Shown one piece after another: positions 1-5,629 of a DNA stretch of 6,935 nucleotides (position 1 is the first letter of the stretch; every line of letters starts with the position of its first letter). The translations under genes and the position numbers were made by a program. This DNA is from Roseomonas sp. (GTDB lineage: Bacteria > Pseudomonadota > Alphaproteobacteria > Acetobacterales > Acetobacteraceae), in assembly GCA_020249415.1 (NCBI GenBank), contig JADCFR010000308.1, positions 1 through 6,935 of the forward strand. The letters run 5' to 3'. The notes under the pieces are model-generated. The model did no database searches and was not told the origin of the DNA. It saw nothing but the letters and a program-made list of their open reading frames with translations.

Positions 1-74
1 CGTAGCCTTAAGGGGTCAGCAATGCGCGCCTGCAGCGCTGCAACGGTCAGCGGAAAAGCCAGCGCCCCGCTCAC
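1..74 (-). CDS. 5' end of a gene running off the window; possibly a NUDIX CoA pyrophosphatase
   Basis: Reading leftward, a GTG at 74-72 overlaps the TGA stop of the DUF1285 gene (the four bases read GTGA). It opens a frame that stays free of stops to the window edge, giving 24 codons that begin MSGALAFPLTVAALQARI. The 4-base overlap is typical of translationally coupled genes. The purine run GGAAG sits only one base before the GTG, which is poor spacing for a ribosome binding site, so translation would have to rely on re-initiation. The product cannot be identified from 24 residues. The NUDIX CoA pyrophosphatase suggestion rests on gene order known from other Alphaproteobacteria (DUF1285, then CoA pyrophosphatase, then CCA-adding enzyme) and on a plausible helical N-terminus. 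The existence of the gene is moderately supported; its identity is inference. Confidence 0.42.
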   Translation of the reverse strand, partial: MSGALAFPLTVAALQARIADPLRL

Positions 75-664
75 GCTTCCGGCAGATCCAGGATCGGCGC
101 TTCATCGATGGGGAAGAACATCCCCTCACTCCAAACGCCAAGCACCTGGCGGCCATTCAATGTCTCGGGCTGAGCCAGGGCCACCAATTCGTAGAACACG
201 GCGCGGTTGATCCGCGCCTCCAGCCCCGGGCGGACGGTAATATAGGGGCGCGGTTCGCGGCTGACGGGATCCAGATGCACGCGGATCGGGTGTTCCGCAT
301 CGGCGGTCACCATTTCATCCAGGTTGGTGCGGAAGCTCAGGCATTGGCGCGGCGCGCCATCGCCGCAATCACAATCGCGCCAGAACAGTTCAACGGCGAT
401 GAAGGGCGCGTCCTCAACCTCGATCCGGCCGCGCTCCACCGGGGTTTCCAGAATATAGGACCCATCGGCGCCCCGTTTCAGCACCGAACCGAACAGGCAG
501 ACCATTTCCTTCCGGGCAATCGGGCTGCCGCGATAATACCAGGTGCCGTCGCGGGCGATGCGGATGGAAAGATCGCCGACATCATGGGGCCGGCGAGGTG
601 CGCGCGTTTCCATCACATCGGCATGCGCGTGATTTTGTCCTTTCGCCGCATCCTGGAACGCCAT
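71..664 (-). CDS. DUF1285 domain-containing protein
   Basis: This is a 197-residue soluble protein with no signal peptide or membrane segment. It matches the alphaproteobacterial DUF1285 family, whose biochemical function is unknown. Recognisable stretches are DLSIRIARDGTWYYRGSPI (31-49), the LFGSVLKR segment (57-64), the TPVER..IEVEDAPF block (74-88), SFRTNLDEMVTADAEHPIRV (110-129) and the C-terminal FYELVALA (157-164). The length is normal for the family. I chose ATG at 664-662; a TTG at 706 would add 14 residues, and an ATG at 613 would still keep the domain. The purine-rich AGAG before the ATG is only a moderate ribosome binding site. The gene is divergent from moxR, from which it is separated by 105 bases, and it overlaps the next leftward gene by 4 bases. 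Three cysteines (98, 100 and 108) sit in a short loop that looks inserted relative to the family as I recall it. The family call is confident; the role is not known. Confidence 0.9.
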   Translation of the reverse strand: MAFQDAAKGQNHAHADVMETRAPRRPHDVGDLSIRIARDGTWYYRGSPIARKEMVCLFGSVLKRGADGSYILETPVERGRIEVEDAPFIAVELFWRDCDCGDGAPRQCLSFRTNLDEMVTADAEHPIRVHLDPVSREPRPYITVRPGLEARINRAVFYELVALAQPETLNGRQVLGVWSEGMFFPIDEAPILDLPEA

Positions 665-715
665 AATCTCTGCCTGACCCTTGCCGAGGGACCCCTTACC
701 ACCCAACCTGATTGA

Positions 716-736
716 AAGGCGGGGGCGAGTCCCGAA
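716..736 (+). repeat. Short GC-rich repeat, copy 1
   Basis: This 21-base element matches 5421-5440 with one substitution (G for C at position 9) and one extra base (T at 730). The shared frame is AAGGCGGG, one variable base, GCGAG, then CCCGAA. The GGG and CCC arms can pair around a CGAGT centre. It lies in the divergent spacer upstream of both DUF1285 and moxR. Two near-identical copies in non-coding DNA of one 7-kb window suggest a dispersed intergenic repeat, but only a genome-wide count would show this. Confidence 0.4.
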
Positions 737-751
737 AACGATTTCTGTAAT

Positions 752-764
752 ATAGGGAGCCTAT
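752..764 (+). promoter_or_regulatory. MoxR ribosome binding site inside a small hairpin
   Basis: The Shine-Dalgarno-like GGGAG lies at 755-759, ten bases before the ATG at 770, and supports that start. The arms ATAGG (752-756) and CCTAT (760-764) can pair around a GAG loop. This places part of the ribosome binding site in a 5-bp stem. The stem is too short to claim regulation. Confidence 0.4.
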
Positions 765-769
765 CCCGC

Positions 770-1774
770 ATGCGTGAAGGTGCTGAAGCCCAGGAAGCGA
801 CATTCCTGGTGCAGGAAGTTGAAAAACTGGGCCAAAAGCTGGCCGGCGTCCGGGCCGCCATCGGCGCGGCGATCTATGGCCAGGGCGATGTGGTGGAACA
901 AAGCCTGATCGGGCTGCTCTCCGGCGGGCATGTGCTGCTGGTGGGCGTGCCGGGCCTCGGCAAGACCCGGCTCGTGGAAACCTTGGGTCAGGTGATGGGG
1001 CTGGATGCGAGGCGGGTGCAATTCACGCCCGATCTGATGCCGGCCGATATTCTGGGCAGTGAGGTCCTGGAAGACCAGGCCGATGGCAGGCGCGGTTTTC
1101 GCTTCCTCAAAGGCCCGATCTTCTGCCAATTGCTGATGGCGGACGAAATCAACCGCGCCTCGCCGCGCACGCAATCGGCGCTTTTGCAGGCCATGCAGGA
1201 ACAGCGCGTCGCGATTGCCGGGGAAATCCACCCCTTGCCGCGGCCTTTTCATGTGCTGGCAACGCAAAACCCGATTGAACAGGAAGGCACCTACCCCCTG
1301 CCAGAGGCGCAGCTTGACCGCTTTCTGCTTGAAATCGCCATCACCTACCCGGATGAGGCCGCCGAACGCGCCATGCTGCTGGCGACCACCGGCGCGCCGG
1401 AAGCGCCCCCGCCCCAGGCACTCACCGCTGATGATTTGATGGCCGCGCAAGCCCTGATCCGCCGGATGCCGGTGGGTGAGAAGGTGCTGGAAGCGATCCT
1501 GCGCCTGGTGCGCGGCGCGCGGCCTGAGTCCGCGAGCCTGCCGATTGTGCGTGATAGCCTCGCCTGGGGTCCCGGCCCGCGCGCTGCTCAGGCGCTCATG
1601 CTGGCCAGCCGCGCCCGCGCCGTTCTGGATGGGCGGTTGTCCCCGTCACTGGATGACGTGCTGGCCTTGGCCGAACCCGTGCTACGCCACCGCATGGCGC
1701 TCAATTTCGCCGCGCGGGCGGAAGGGGCGAAGCTGGCCGATGTGATCGCCGCGCTGAAGGCCGATCTTGGCTGA
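770..1774 (+). CDS. MoxR family AAA+ ATPase
   Basis: This is a 334-residue cytosolic ATPase of the MoxR branch of AAA+ proteins, which act as chaperone-like machines with vWA or DUF58 partners. The Walker A motif GVPGLGKT is at 59-66, Walker B LLMADEIN at 121-128, and the MoxR-typical SPRTQSALLQAMQEQ at 131-145. The sensor-1 region ATQNP is at 164-168, QLDRF with the arginine-finger-type Arg at 181-185, and sensor-2 region GPGPRA at 267-272. A C-terminal helical lid reaches the end. All catalytic motifs are intact and the length is normal. The first 35 residues form a helical N-terminal arm. The ATG at 770 is preceded by GGGAG with 10-base spacing. The gene starts the operon and overlaps the DUF58 gene by 8 bases, so the two products are probably made together and act as a pair. 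The substrate is unknown; an envelope role is inferred from the downstream membrane protein. I give no gene symbol because MoxR subfamilies differ in function. Confidence 0.95.
   Translation: MREGAEAQEATFLVQEVEKLGQKLAGVRAAIGAAIYGQGDVVEQSLIGLLSGGHVLLVGVPGLGKTRLVETLGQVMGLDARRVQFTPDLMPADILGSEVLEDQADGRRGFRFLKGPIFCQLLMADEINRASPRTQSALLQAMQEQRVAIAGEIHPLPRPFHVLATQNPIEQEGTYPLPEAQLDRFLLEIAITYPDEAAERAMLLATTGAPEAPPPQALTADDLMAAQALIRRMPVGEKVLEAILRLVRGARPESASLPIVRDSLAWGPGPRAAQALMLASRARAVLDGRLSPSLDDVLALAEPVLRHRMALNFAARAEGAKLADVIAALKADLG
1756..1760 (+). promoter_or_regulatory. Ribosome binding site fixing the TTG start of the DUF58 gene
   Basis: GAAGG lies inside the end of the MoxR gene, six bases before TTG at 1767. 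No ATG or GTG with comparable spacing is present near the family's expected N-terminus; the next in-frame TTG is at 1791. This supports the rare TTG start and the 8-base overlap with the MoxR gene. Confidence 0.55.
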
Positions 1775-2627
1775 GGCCGCACAGAACGCGTTGACCGCAC
1801 GGGCCGAGGCACTCGGCGCCCGCCTGCCGCCTTTGGTGGTCAAGGCCGAGCGCATTGCGGCCACCGTGATGCAGGGTGTGCATGGTCGGCGCCGCGCCGG
1901 TCAGGGGGACGCGTTTTGGCAATTCCGCCCCTATCTGCCGGGCGATGCGGCAGCCCGCGTGGATTGGCGGCAATCGGCGCGGTCTGATCGGGTGTTCATT
2001 CGTGAAACCGAATGGGAGGCAGCGCAAACAGTCGCCTTATGGTCCGCCCGAGGCCCCGGCATGGCCTGGCGCAGCCGCGATACGCTGCCGCTGAAGCAGG
2101 AACGCGCCGAGATGCTGTTGCTGGCGCTCGCCGCGCTGCTGCTGCGGGGCGGGGAAAGGGTGCGCGGCTTCGGCGCCCCGCGCGCCTTTATTGGCCGCGC
2201 GGCGCTGGCCCCCTTGGCTGGTTTTCTGCCGGAACAGGCAGCGATCCCCGCCGACCCGCGCCTGCCGCGCCATGCGCGCGCCGTGCTGTTCAGTGATTTC
2301 CTCGCACCACTTGAGGAAACCCGCGCGCAGCTTGCGGCGCTTGCGGCGCAGGGGCTGCGCGGGCATGTGCTGCAAATCCTCGACCCCGCCGAGGAAACCC
2401 TACCCTTCGCCGGGCATATCCGTTTTGAAGATCCGGCGGGCGGTGCCCCCGCCCCGATACCCCGGACCGAGGCTTTGCGCGGCGCCTATCAGGCCGCACT
2501 CGCCCGGCATCGGGACGGGCTGGCGGCGCTGGCGCTGTCGCTTGGCTTCAGCTTCGCCACCCATCGCACCGATCAGCCGCCGGAACTTGCCTTGCTCGCG
2601 CTGTTTCAGCGGTTAGAGGCCGTTTGA
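1767..2627 (+). CDS. DUF58 domain-containing protein (vWA-like partner of MoxR)
   Basis: This is a 286-residue protein of the DUF58 family, which has a vWA-like fold and usually pairs with a MoxR ATPase. The family signature is clear: GQGDAFWQFRPYLPGD (45-60), then VDWRQSARSD (65-74), RETEWEAAQTV (79-89), LLLRGGERV (124-132), and a strand ending in VLFSDFLAP (173-181). There is no membrane segment, unlike longer DUF58 proteins that begin with two, so it is probably cytosolic or peripheral. At the place where vWA proteins carry DxSxS, this protein has LWSARGPGM (91-99), so the metal-ligand Asp and Ser residues seem replaced by Ala and Gly. No cysteine is present. The start is a TTG with a well-placed GAAGG. 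The stop overlaps the next start by one base (TGATG). Role inferred: adaptor between the ATPase and the DUF4159 membrane protein. Confidence 0.92.
   Translation: MAEAAQNALTARAEALGARLPPLVVKAERIAATVMQGVHGRRRAGQGDAFWQFRPYLPGDAAARVDWRQSARSDRVFIRETEWEAAQTVALWSARGPGMAWRSRDTLPLKQERAEMLLLALAALLLRGGERVRGFGAPRAFIGRAALAPLAGFLPEQAAIPADPRLPRHARAVLFSDFLAPLEETRAQLAALAAQGLRGHVLQILDPAEETLPFAGHIRFEDPAGGAPAPIPRTEALRGAYQAALARHRDGLAALALSLGFSFATHRTDQPPELALLALFQRLEAV
2615..2619 (+). promoter_or_regulatory. Ribosome binding site for the DUF4159 gene
   Basis: AGAGG lies within the last codons of the DUF58 gene, seven bases before ATG at 2627. It favours that ATG over the adjoining in-frame TTG at 2624, and gives a 1-base stop/start overlap. 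Confidence 0.5.
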
Positions 2628-5350
2628 TGCTGACCCTCGGCCCCATCGGCTTCGCTGCCCCTTGGCTTTTGCTGGCGCTGCCGGCGCTGCCGGTACTGTG
2701 GTGGTTGCTGCGCGTCACACCGCCCGCGCCCAAGCGCCAGATCTTCCCGCCAACACGGATTTTGCGCGAATTGCAGCCCGCCGAGGCCACGCCGGCCCGC
2801 ACGCCCTGGTGGCTATTATTGCTGCGCCTGGTTGTGGCGGGCTTGATCATTCTGGGCCTCGCGCGACCCATCTGGCAGCCCAGCGCCGGCACCGGCCAAT
2901 CCGGCCCGCTTTTGCTGGTGCTGGATGATGGCTGGGCCGCCGCACCGGATTGGGCGCGGCGCATGGCAAGCGCACAGCGCATTCTTGAGGCCGCCAAGCG
3001 CGAAGCGCGTCCCGTCGCGCTGCTGACCACCGCGCCGCTTGAGGGGGAAGCCGATCCGCTGAGCTTCCTGCCCGCCGAGGAAGCCGCCGCGCGCCTCGCC
3101 GTGCTGCGTCCCAAGCCCTGGGTGCCAGATCGCGCCGCCGCGCTGGCTTCGGTCACGGCGTTGCGGGCTGGAAATCCGGGCGGCTTTGAAAGCCTGTTTC
3201 TGGCCGATGGGCTGGATCATGGCACGGGCCAGGATGCTCAGGCGTTTCTGGCCGCGCTCGCTGCCGCCGGGCCGCTGACCCTGATGCAGGCACCAGCCGA
3301 GCCTCGGCGCGTACTGGCGCCGCCGGTTTTGGAAGGTGATCGGCTGCGGTTGAAATTAGTGCAGGCCCCGGTGGCGCTGCCGGGGCAGGTTGCGATCCTG
3401 GCGCGCGGCGGGGATGGGGCAAGCCTCGCGCGGGTGGATTTGGTGTTGGCGCCGGGGGCGGGCAGTGCCGAGGCCACGCTGCAACTCCCCAGCGAAATCC
3501 GCAACCAGGTGGTGCGGCTGGAATTGGAACCGGAAGCCGGCGCGGCGGGTATTTTCCTGCTGGATGAAAGCTTCCGCCGCCGGCCGGTCGGCCTTGCCGC
3601 AGCCGAGGATACCGGCGCGGATGCGCCGCTGATCGGCCCGCTTTTCTATCTGCTGCGGGCACTTGATCCCTTTGCGGAGCTCAGGCGCGGGACGCCCGAG
3701 GCGCTGCTGGCGCGTCGGCTTTCCGTGCTGATCCTGGCGGATCGCGAATTGGCGGACCCCAAGGAACGCGAAGCACTCGATGCCTGGGTGCGCCAGGGCG
3801 GCACGCTGATCCGCTTCGCCGGGCCTCGGCTGGCGGCCAAGCAGGATACGCTGCTGCCGGTGCCCTTGCGCGCCGGCGAGCGCCAATTGGGCGGCATGCT
3901 GACCTGGGAAAAGCCGCAAACCCTGGCCCCCTTCCCCGATCACTCGCCCTTTGCCGGGCTGATCCCGCCCGCCGAGGTCACCATTGAGCGCCAGGTGCTG
4001 GCCGAGCCATCGCCCCGTTTGGCTGAACGGAGTTGGGCAAGACTGGCCGATGGCACACCCTTGGTGACGGCGGAAGCCCGCGGCGCCGGGCGGATTGTGC
4101 TGTTTCATGTGACGGCGCAGGCAGAATGGTCCAACCTGCCGCTTTCCGGGCTTTTCGTGGATATGCTGCGCCGGCTGGTTTCCCTTTCCGCCGGCGTTGC
4201 GGCGGGTGAGGCGGATCAGCCCTTGGCGCCGCTCGAAACCCTGGATGGTTTTGGTCGGCTTGCTGCGCCGCCCGCCGGTGCCGCCCCCATCGCCGCCCGC
4301 GCCTTGGATGAGGCCCGTGCCTCACCGCGCCACCCGCCCGGCTGGTATGGCCCCGCCGGCGCCGCTGGGGAGGCCGCCTATCGCCGCGCGCTCAATCTCT
4401 CATCCCATCTGCCGGCGCCGCAATTGATCGGCGCGCCGCCGGCCTCGGCCCGGCTGGAAACGCTGGGGGGTGAAGCGGGAGAGCGTGATTTGGGGCCATG
4501 GCTTTTGGCGGGGGCATTCGCATTGTTTCTGGTGGAGTTGATCGCGGCGCTTGGCCTGCGTGGACTGTGGCGACCACGGCGCTTCGCGCTGCCCGCGCTG
4601 TTGCTGTTCGCGCTGGCGCCGTGGCAGGTGAACGCGCAGGGCGTTGATGGCAGCGCCGCACTCACGACACGCCTTGCCTATATCCAAACCGGCGATGCGG
4701 CGGTGGATGAAACGTCGCGCAGCGGGCTTGCGGGGCTGTCTGATTTCGTCAATCGCCGCACCGCGGCAGCGCTGGCCGAACCGCATGGCGTGACGCCCGG
4801 GCAGGATGATCTTTCCTTCTACCCGCTGCTTTATTGGCCGATCCTGCCCGATGCGCCTGCACCCAATGCAACAGCAGTGGCGGCGCTGAATGATTTCATG
4901 CGCCAGGGCGGCATTATCCTGATGGATACGCGCGATCAGGGCTCGGGTGAGGGCATGTCACCAGGGGCGCGCGCAGCGCTCAGGCGCGTGACGCGGGATT
5001 TGGCGATACCGCCGCTGATCCCGGTGCCGGAAGACCATGTGCTGAACCGCGCCTTTTACTTGCTGAATGAATTGCCGGGGCGTTTTGCTGGCGGGCAGGT
5101 GTGGGTGGCGCGCGATCAGGACCGCGCCAATGATAGCGTGAGCCCGGTGATTCTGGGCGGGCATGATTGGGCGGCGGCCTGGGCGATGGACCGCAATGGC
5201 CAGCACCCGCATGCGACGATCCCCGGCGGGGTGCGGCAGCGTTTGCTGGCCTATCGTTTCGGCACCAATCTGGTGATGTATGCGCTGACCGGGAACTACA
5301 AGGGCGATCAGGTGCATGTGCCGGCGATATTGGAGCGGTTGGGGAATTGA
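2627..5350 (+). CDS. BatA N-terminal / DUF4159 membrane protein
   Basis: This 907-residue protein has a BatA-type (aerotolerance regulator) N-terminus with membrane helices at about 12-30 and 61-78, joined by a strongly basic loop. A vWA-like region starts at LLLVLDDGWAAAPDW (95-109) and lacks a canonical DxSxS. A glutamine-amidotransferase-like region follows at about 335-520 (EALDAWVRQGGTLIRF, 382-397). Two further hydrophobic segments (623-645 and 652-668) flank the basic LRGLWRPRR. The DUF4159 domain fills about 678-905 and repeats the same fold motif (AALNDFMRQGGIILMD, 752-767). The positive-inside rule puts the central part and the DUF4159 part in the periplasm. The fourth hydrophobic segment ends VNA-QG, like a signal peptidase site. 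There are no cysteines, so no Cys-dependent amidotransferase activity is expected. The length is typical of alphaproteobacterial DUF4159 fusions as I recall them. It is the last gene of the MoxR-DUF58 operon. The function is unknown; a role in the cell envelope is inferred. Confidence 0.92.
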   Translation: MLTLGPIGFAAPWLLLALPALPVLWWLLRVTPPAPKRQIFPPTRILRELQPAEATPARTPWWLLLLRLVVAGLIILGLARPIWQPSAGTGQSGPLLLVLDDGWAAAPDWARRMASAQRILEAAKREARPVALLTTAPLEGEADPLSFLPAEEAAARLAVLRPKPWVPDRAAALASVTALRAGNPGGFESLFLADGLDHGTGQDAQAFLAALAAAGPLTLMQAPAEPRRVLAPPVLEGDRLRLKLVQAPVALPGQVAILARGGDGASLARVDLVLAPGAGSAEATLQLPSEIRNQVVRLELEPEAGAAGIFLLDESFRRRPVGLAAAEDTGADAPLIGPLFYLLRALDPFAELRRGTPEALLARRLSVLILADRELADPKEREALDAWVRQGGTLIRFAGPRLAAKQDTLLPVPLRAGERQLGGMLTWEKPQTLAPFPDHSPFAGLIPPAEVTIERQVLAEPSPRLAERSWARLADGTPLVTAEARGAGRIVLFHVTAQAEWSNLPLSGLFVDMLRRLVSLSAGVAAGEADQPLAPLETLDGFGRLAAPPAGAAPIAARALDEARASPRHPPGWYGPAGAAGEAAYRRALNLSSHLPAPQLIGAPPASARLETLGGEAGERDLGPWLLAGAFALFLVELIAALGLRGLWRPRRFALPALLLFALAPWQVNAQGVDGSAALTTRLAYIQTGDAAVDETSRSGLAGLSDFVNRRTAAALAEPHGVTPGQDDLSFYPLLYWPILPDAPAPNATAVAALNDFMRQGGIILMDTRDQGSGEGMSPGARAALRRVTRDLAIPPLIPVPEDHVLNRAFYLLNELPGRFAGGQVWVARDQDRANDSVSPVILGGHDWAAAWAMDRNGQHPHATIPGGVRQRLLAYRFGTNLVMYALTGNYKGDQVHVPAILERLGN

Positions 5351-5420
5351 GGGGCACGCGTTTCAGCGCCCCCCGCCATCAGCGTTAGTCTCTGCTATTT
5401 CGAGATGCTTACGATCGCCG

Positions 5421-5440
5421 AAGGCGGGCGCGAGCCCGAA
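5421..5440 (+). repeat. Short GC-rich repeat, copy 2
   Basis: The 20 bases AAGGCGGGCGCGAGCCCGAA match 716-736 with one substitution and one missing base. The arms CGGGC (5425-5429) and GCCCG (5434-5438) form a 5-bp stem with a GCGA tetraloop. A second small stem, CGCC/GGCG around GAA (5416-5426), overlaps it. It is in the same orientation as copy 1. Confidence 0.42.
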
Positions 5441-5456
5441 TAGGCGACGCCGCTCA

Positions 5457-5502
5457 GAGCAGATCGCGTTCAGATGGAAAATCTGAACGCGTGAAGATGC
5501 TC
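5457..5502. repeat. REP-like palindrome with 11-bp perfect stem
   Basis: CGCGTTCAGAT (5465-5475) and ATCTGAACGCG (5481-5491) are exact inverted copies around a GGAAA loop. An outer pair, GAGCA (5457-5461) and TGCTC (5498-5502), extends the structure across an unpaired internal loop. Neither strand has a T-run directly after the stem, so a rho-independent terminator is unlikely. The layout resembles repetitive extragenic palindromes found in alphaproteobacterial genomes; that family assignment is inferred. Confidence 0.55.
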
Positions 5503-5519
5503 GAAAAACAATGACGTAA

Positions 5520-5555
5520 AGCGTGTTGCGTGAACCCATGCGAACGCAACACGCT
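5520..5555 (-). repeat. 12-bp perfect inverted repeat, possible weak terminator
   Basis: AGCGTGTTGCGT (5520-5531) and ACGCAACACGCT (5544-5555) are perfect inverted copies around a 12-base loop. On the minus strand the stem is followed by TT and, about 12 bases on, by a five-T run (5508-5504). It could therefore help end transcription of the binding-protein gene. It may equally be one unit of a dispersed palindrome, paired with the one at 5457-5502. Confidence 0.5.
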
Positions 5556-5572
5556 CTATGCGGCGAAGCCAA

Positions 5573-5588
5573 GCGCGCGGAGGCGCGC
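5573..5588. other. Small GC hairpin
   Basis: GCGCGC (5573-5578) and GCGCGC (5583-5588) can pair around GGAG. Such stems arise by chance in very GC-rich DNA, so its meaning is doubtful. It lies between the two stronger inverted repeats of the spacer. Confidence 0.25.
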
Positions 5589-5602
5589 GCCGGCGTTTGA
5601 GG

Positions 5603-5622
5603 GCGGATCGGTCACGATCCGC
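5603..5622 (-). terminator. Hairpin just after the amino-acid-binding protein stop
   Basis: GCGGATCG (5603-5610) and CGATCCGC (5615-5622) form a perfect 8-bp stem with a 4-base loop. It starts seven bases after the TGA stop at 5632-5630 on the minus strand. The position is right for a terminator or an mRNA 3'-end-protecting stem. There is no T-run after it (CCTCAAACG follows), so a classical intrinsic terminator is not shown. Confidence 0.45.
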
Positions 5623-5629
5623 ACAATGA

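Larger units (their letters stand above)
665..769. promoter_or_regulatory. Divergent spacer between DUF1285 gene and MoxR operon
   Basis: These 105 bases must carry the start signals for both directions, because the flanking genes diverge. No convincing sigma-70 promoter can be read. TTGAAA (712-717) resembles a -35 box, and TAATAT (748-753) resembles a -10 box. Their spacing is about 30 bases, and a start from TAATAT would fall after the MoxR ribosome binding site. The spacer also contains a short repeat copy (716-736) and a small hairpin at the MoxR ribosome binding site. The regulatory role is inferred from gene orientation. Confidence 0.4.
5351..5629. other. Palindrome-rich spacer between convergent genes
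   Basis: This 279-base stretch separates the stops of the DUF4159 gene and the amino-acid-binding protein gene. It holds, in order: a weak GGGGC/GCCCC pair right after the DUF4159 stop (5351-5372), a short repeat (5421-5440), an 11-bp perfect inverted repeat within a larger palindrome (5457-5502), a 12-bp perfect inverted repeat (5520-5555), a 6-bp GC hairpin (5573-5588) and an 8-bp hairpin (5603-5622). No coding sequence is supported. The base composition in the middle (5460-5550) is less GC-rich than in the flanking genes. It probably serves for two-way transcription termination and contains dispersed REP-like repeats. Confidence 0.6.

Noticed and set aside
22..210. 62-codon plus-strand open frame at the left edge
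   Set aside because: It overlaps the end of the DUF1285 gene and the start of the next minus-strand gene, and shows no domain or ribosome binding site.
712..753. TTGAAA and TAATAT as a sigma-70 promoter for the MoxR operon
   Set aside because: Spacing between the boxes is about 30 bases instead of about 17, and a transcript from TAATAT would start after the ribosome binding site.
761..1450. Long open frame of 229 codons antisense to the MoxR gene
   Set aside because: It lies wholly opposite a gene with all AAA+ motifs, has no recognisable domain, and is rich in His/Gln/Arg as expected for the complement of a GC-rich gene.
3356..4108. 250-codon open frame antisense to the DUF4159 gene
   Set aside because: Composition is typical of a reverse-strand shadow, with no ribosome binding site or family resemblance; the sense strand has clear domains.
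5351..5372. GGGGC/GCCCC pair after the DUF4159 stop as a terminator
   Set aside because: Only 5 bp with a long loop and no T-run on the plus strand; too weak to list separately in GC-rich DNA.
5363..5572. 69-codon minus-strand open frame in the convergent spacer
   Set aside because: It runs straight through the short repeat and two perfect palindromes, has no convincing ribosome binding site, and its product looks like translated repeat DNA.
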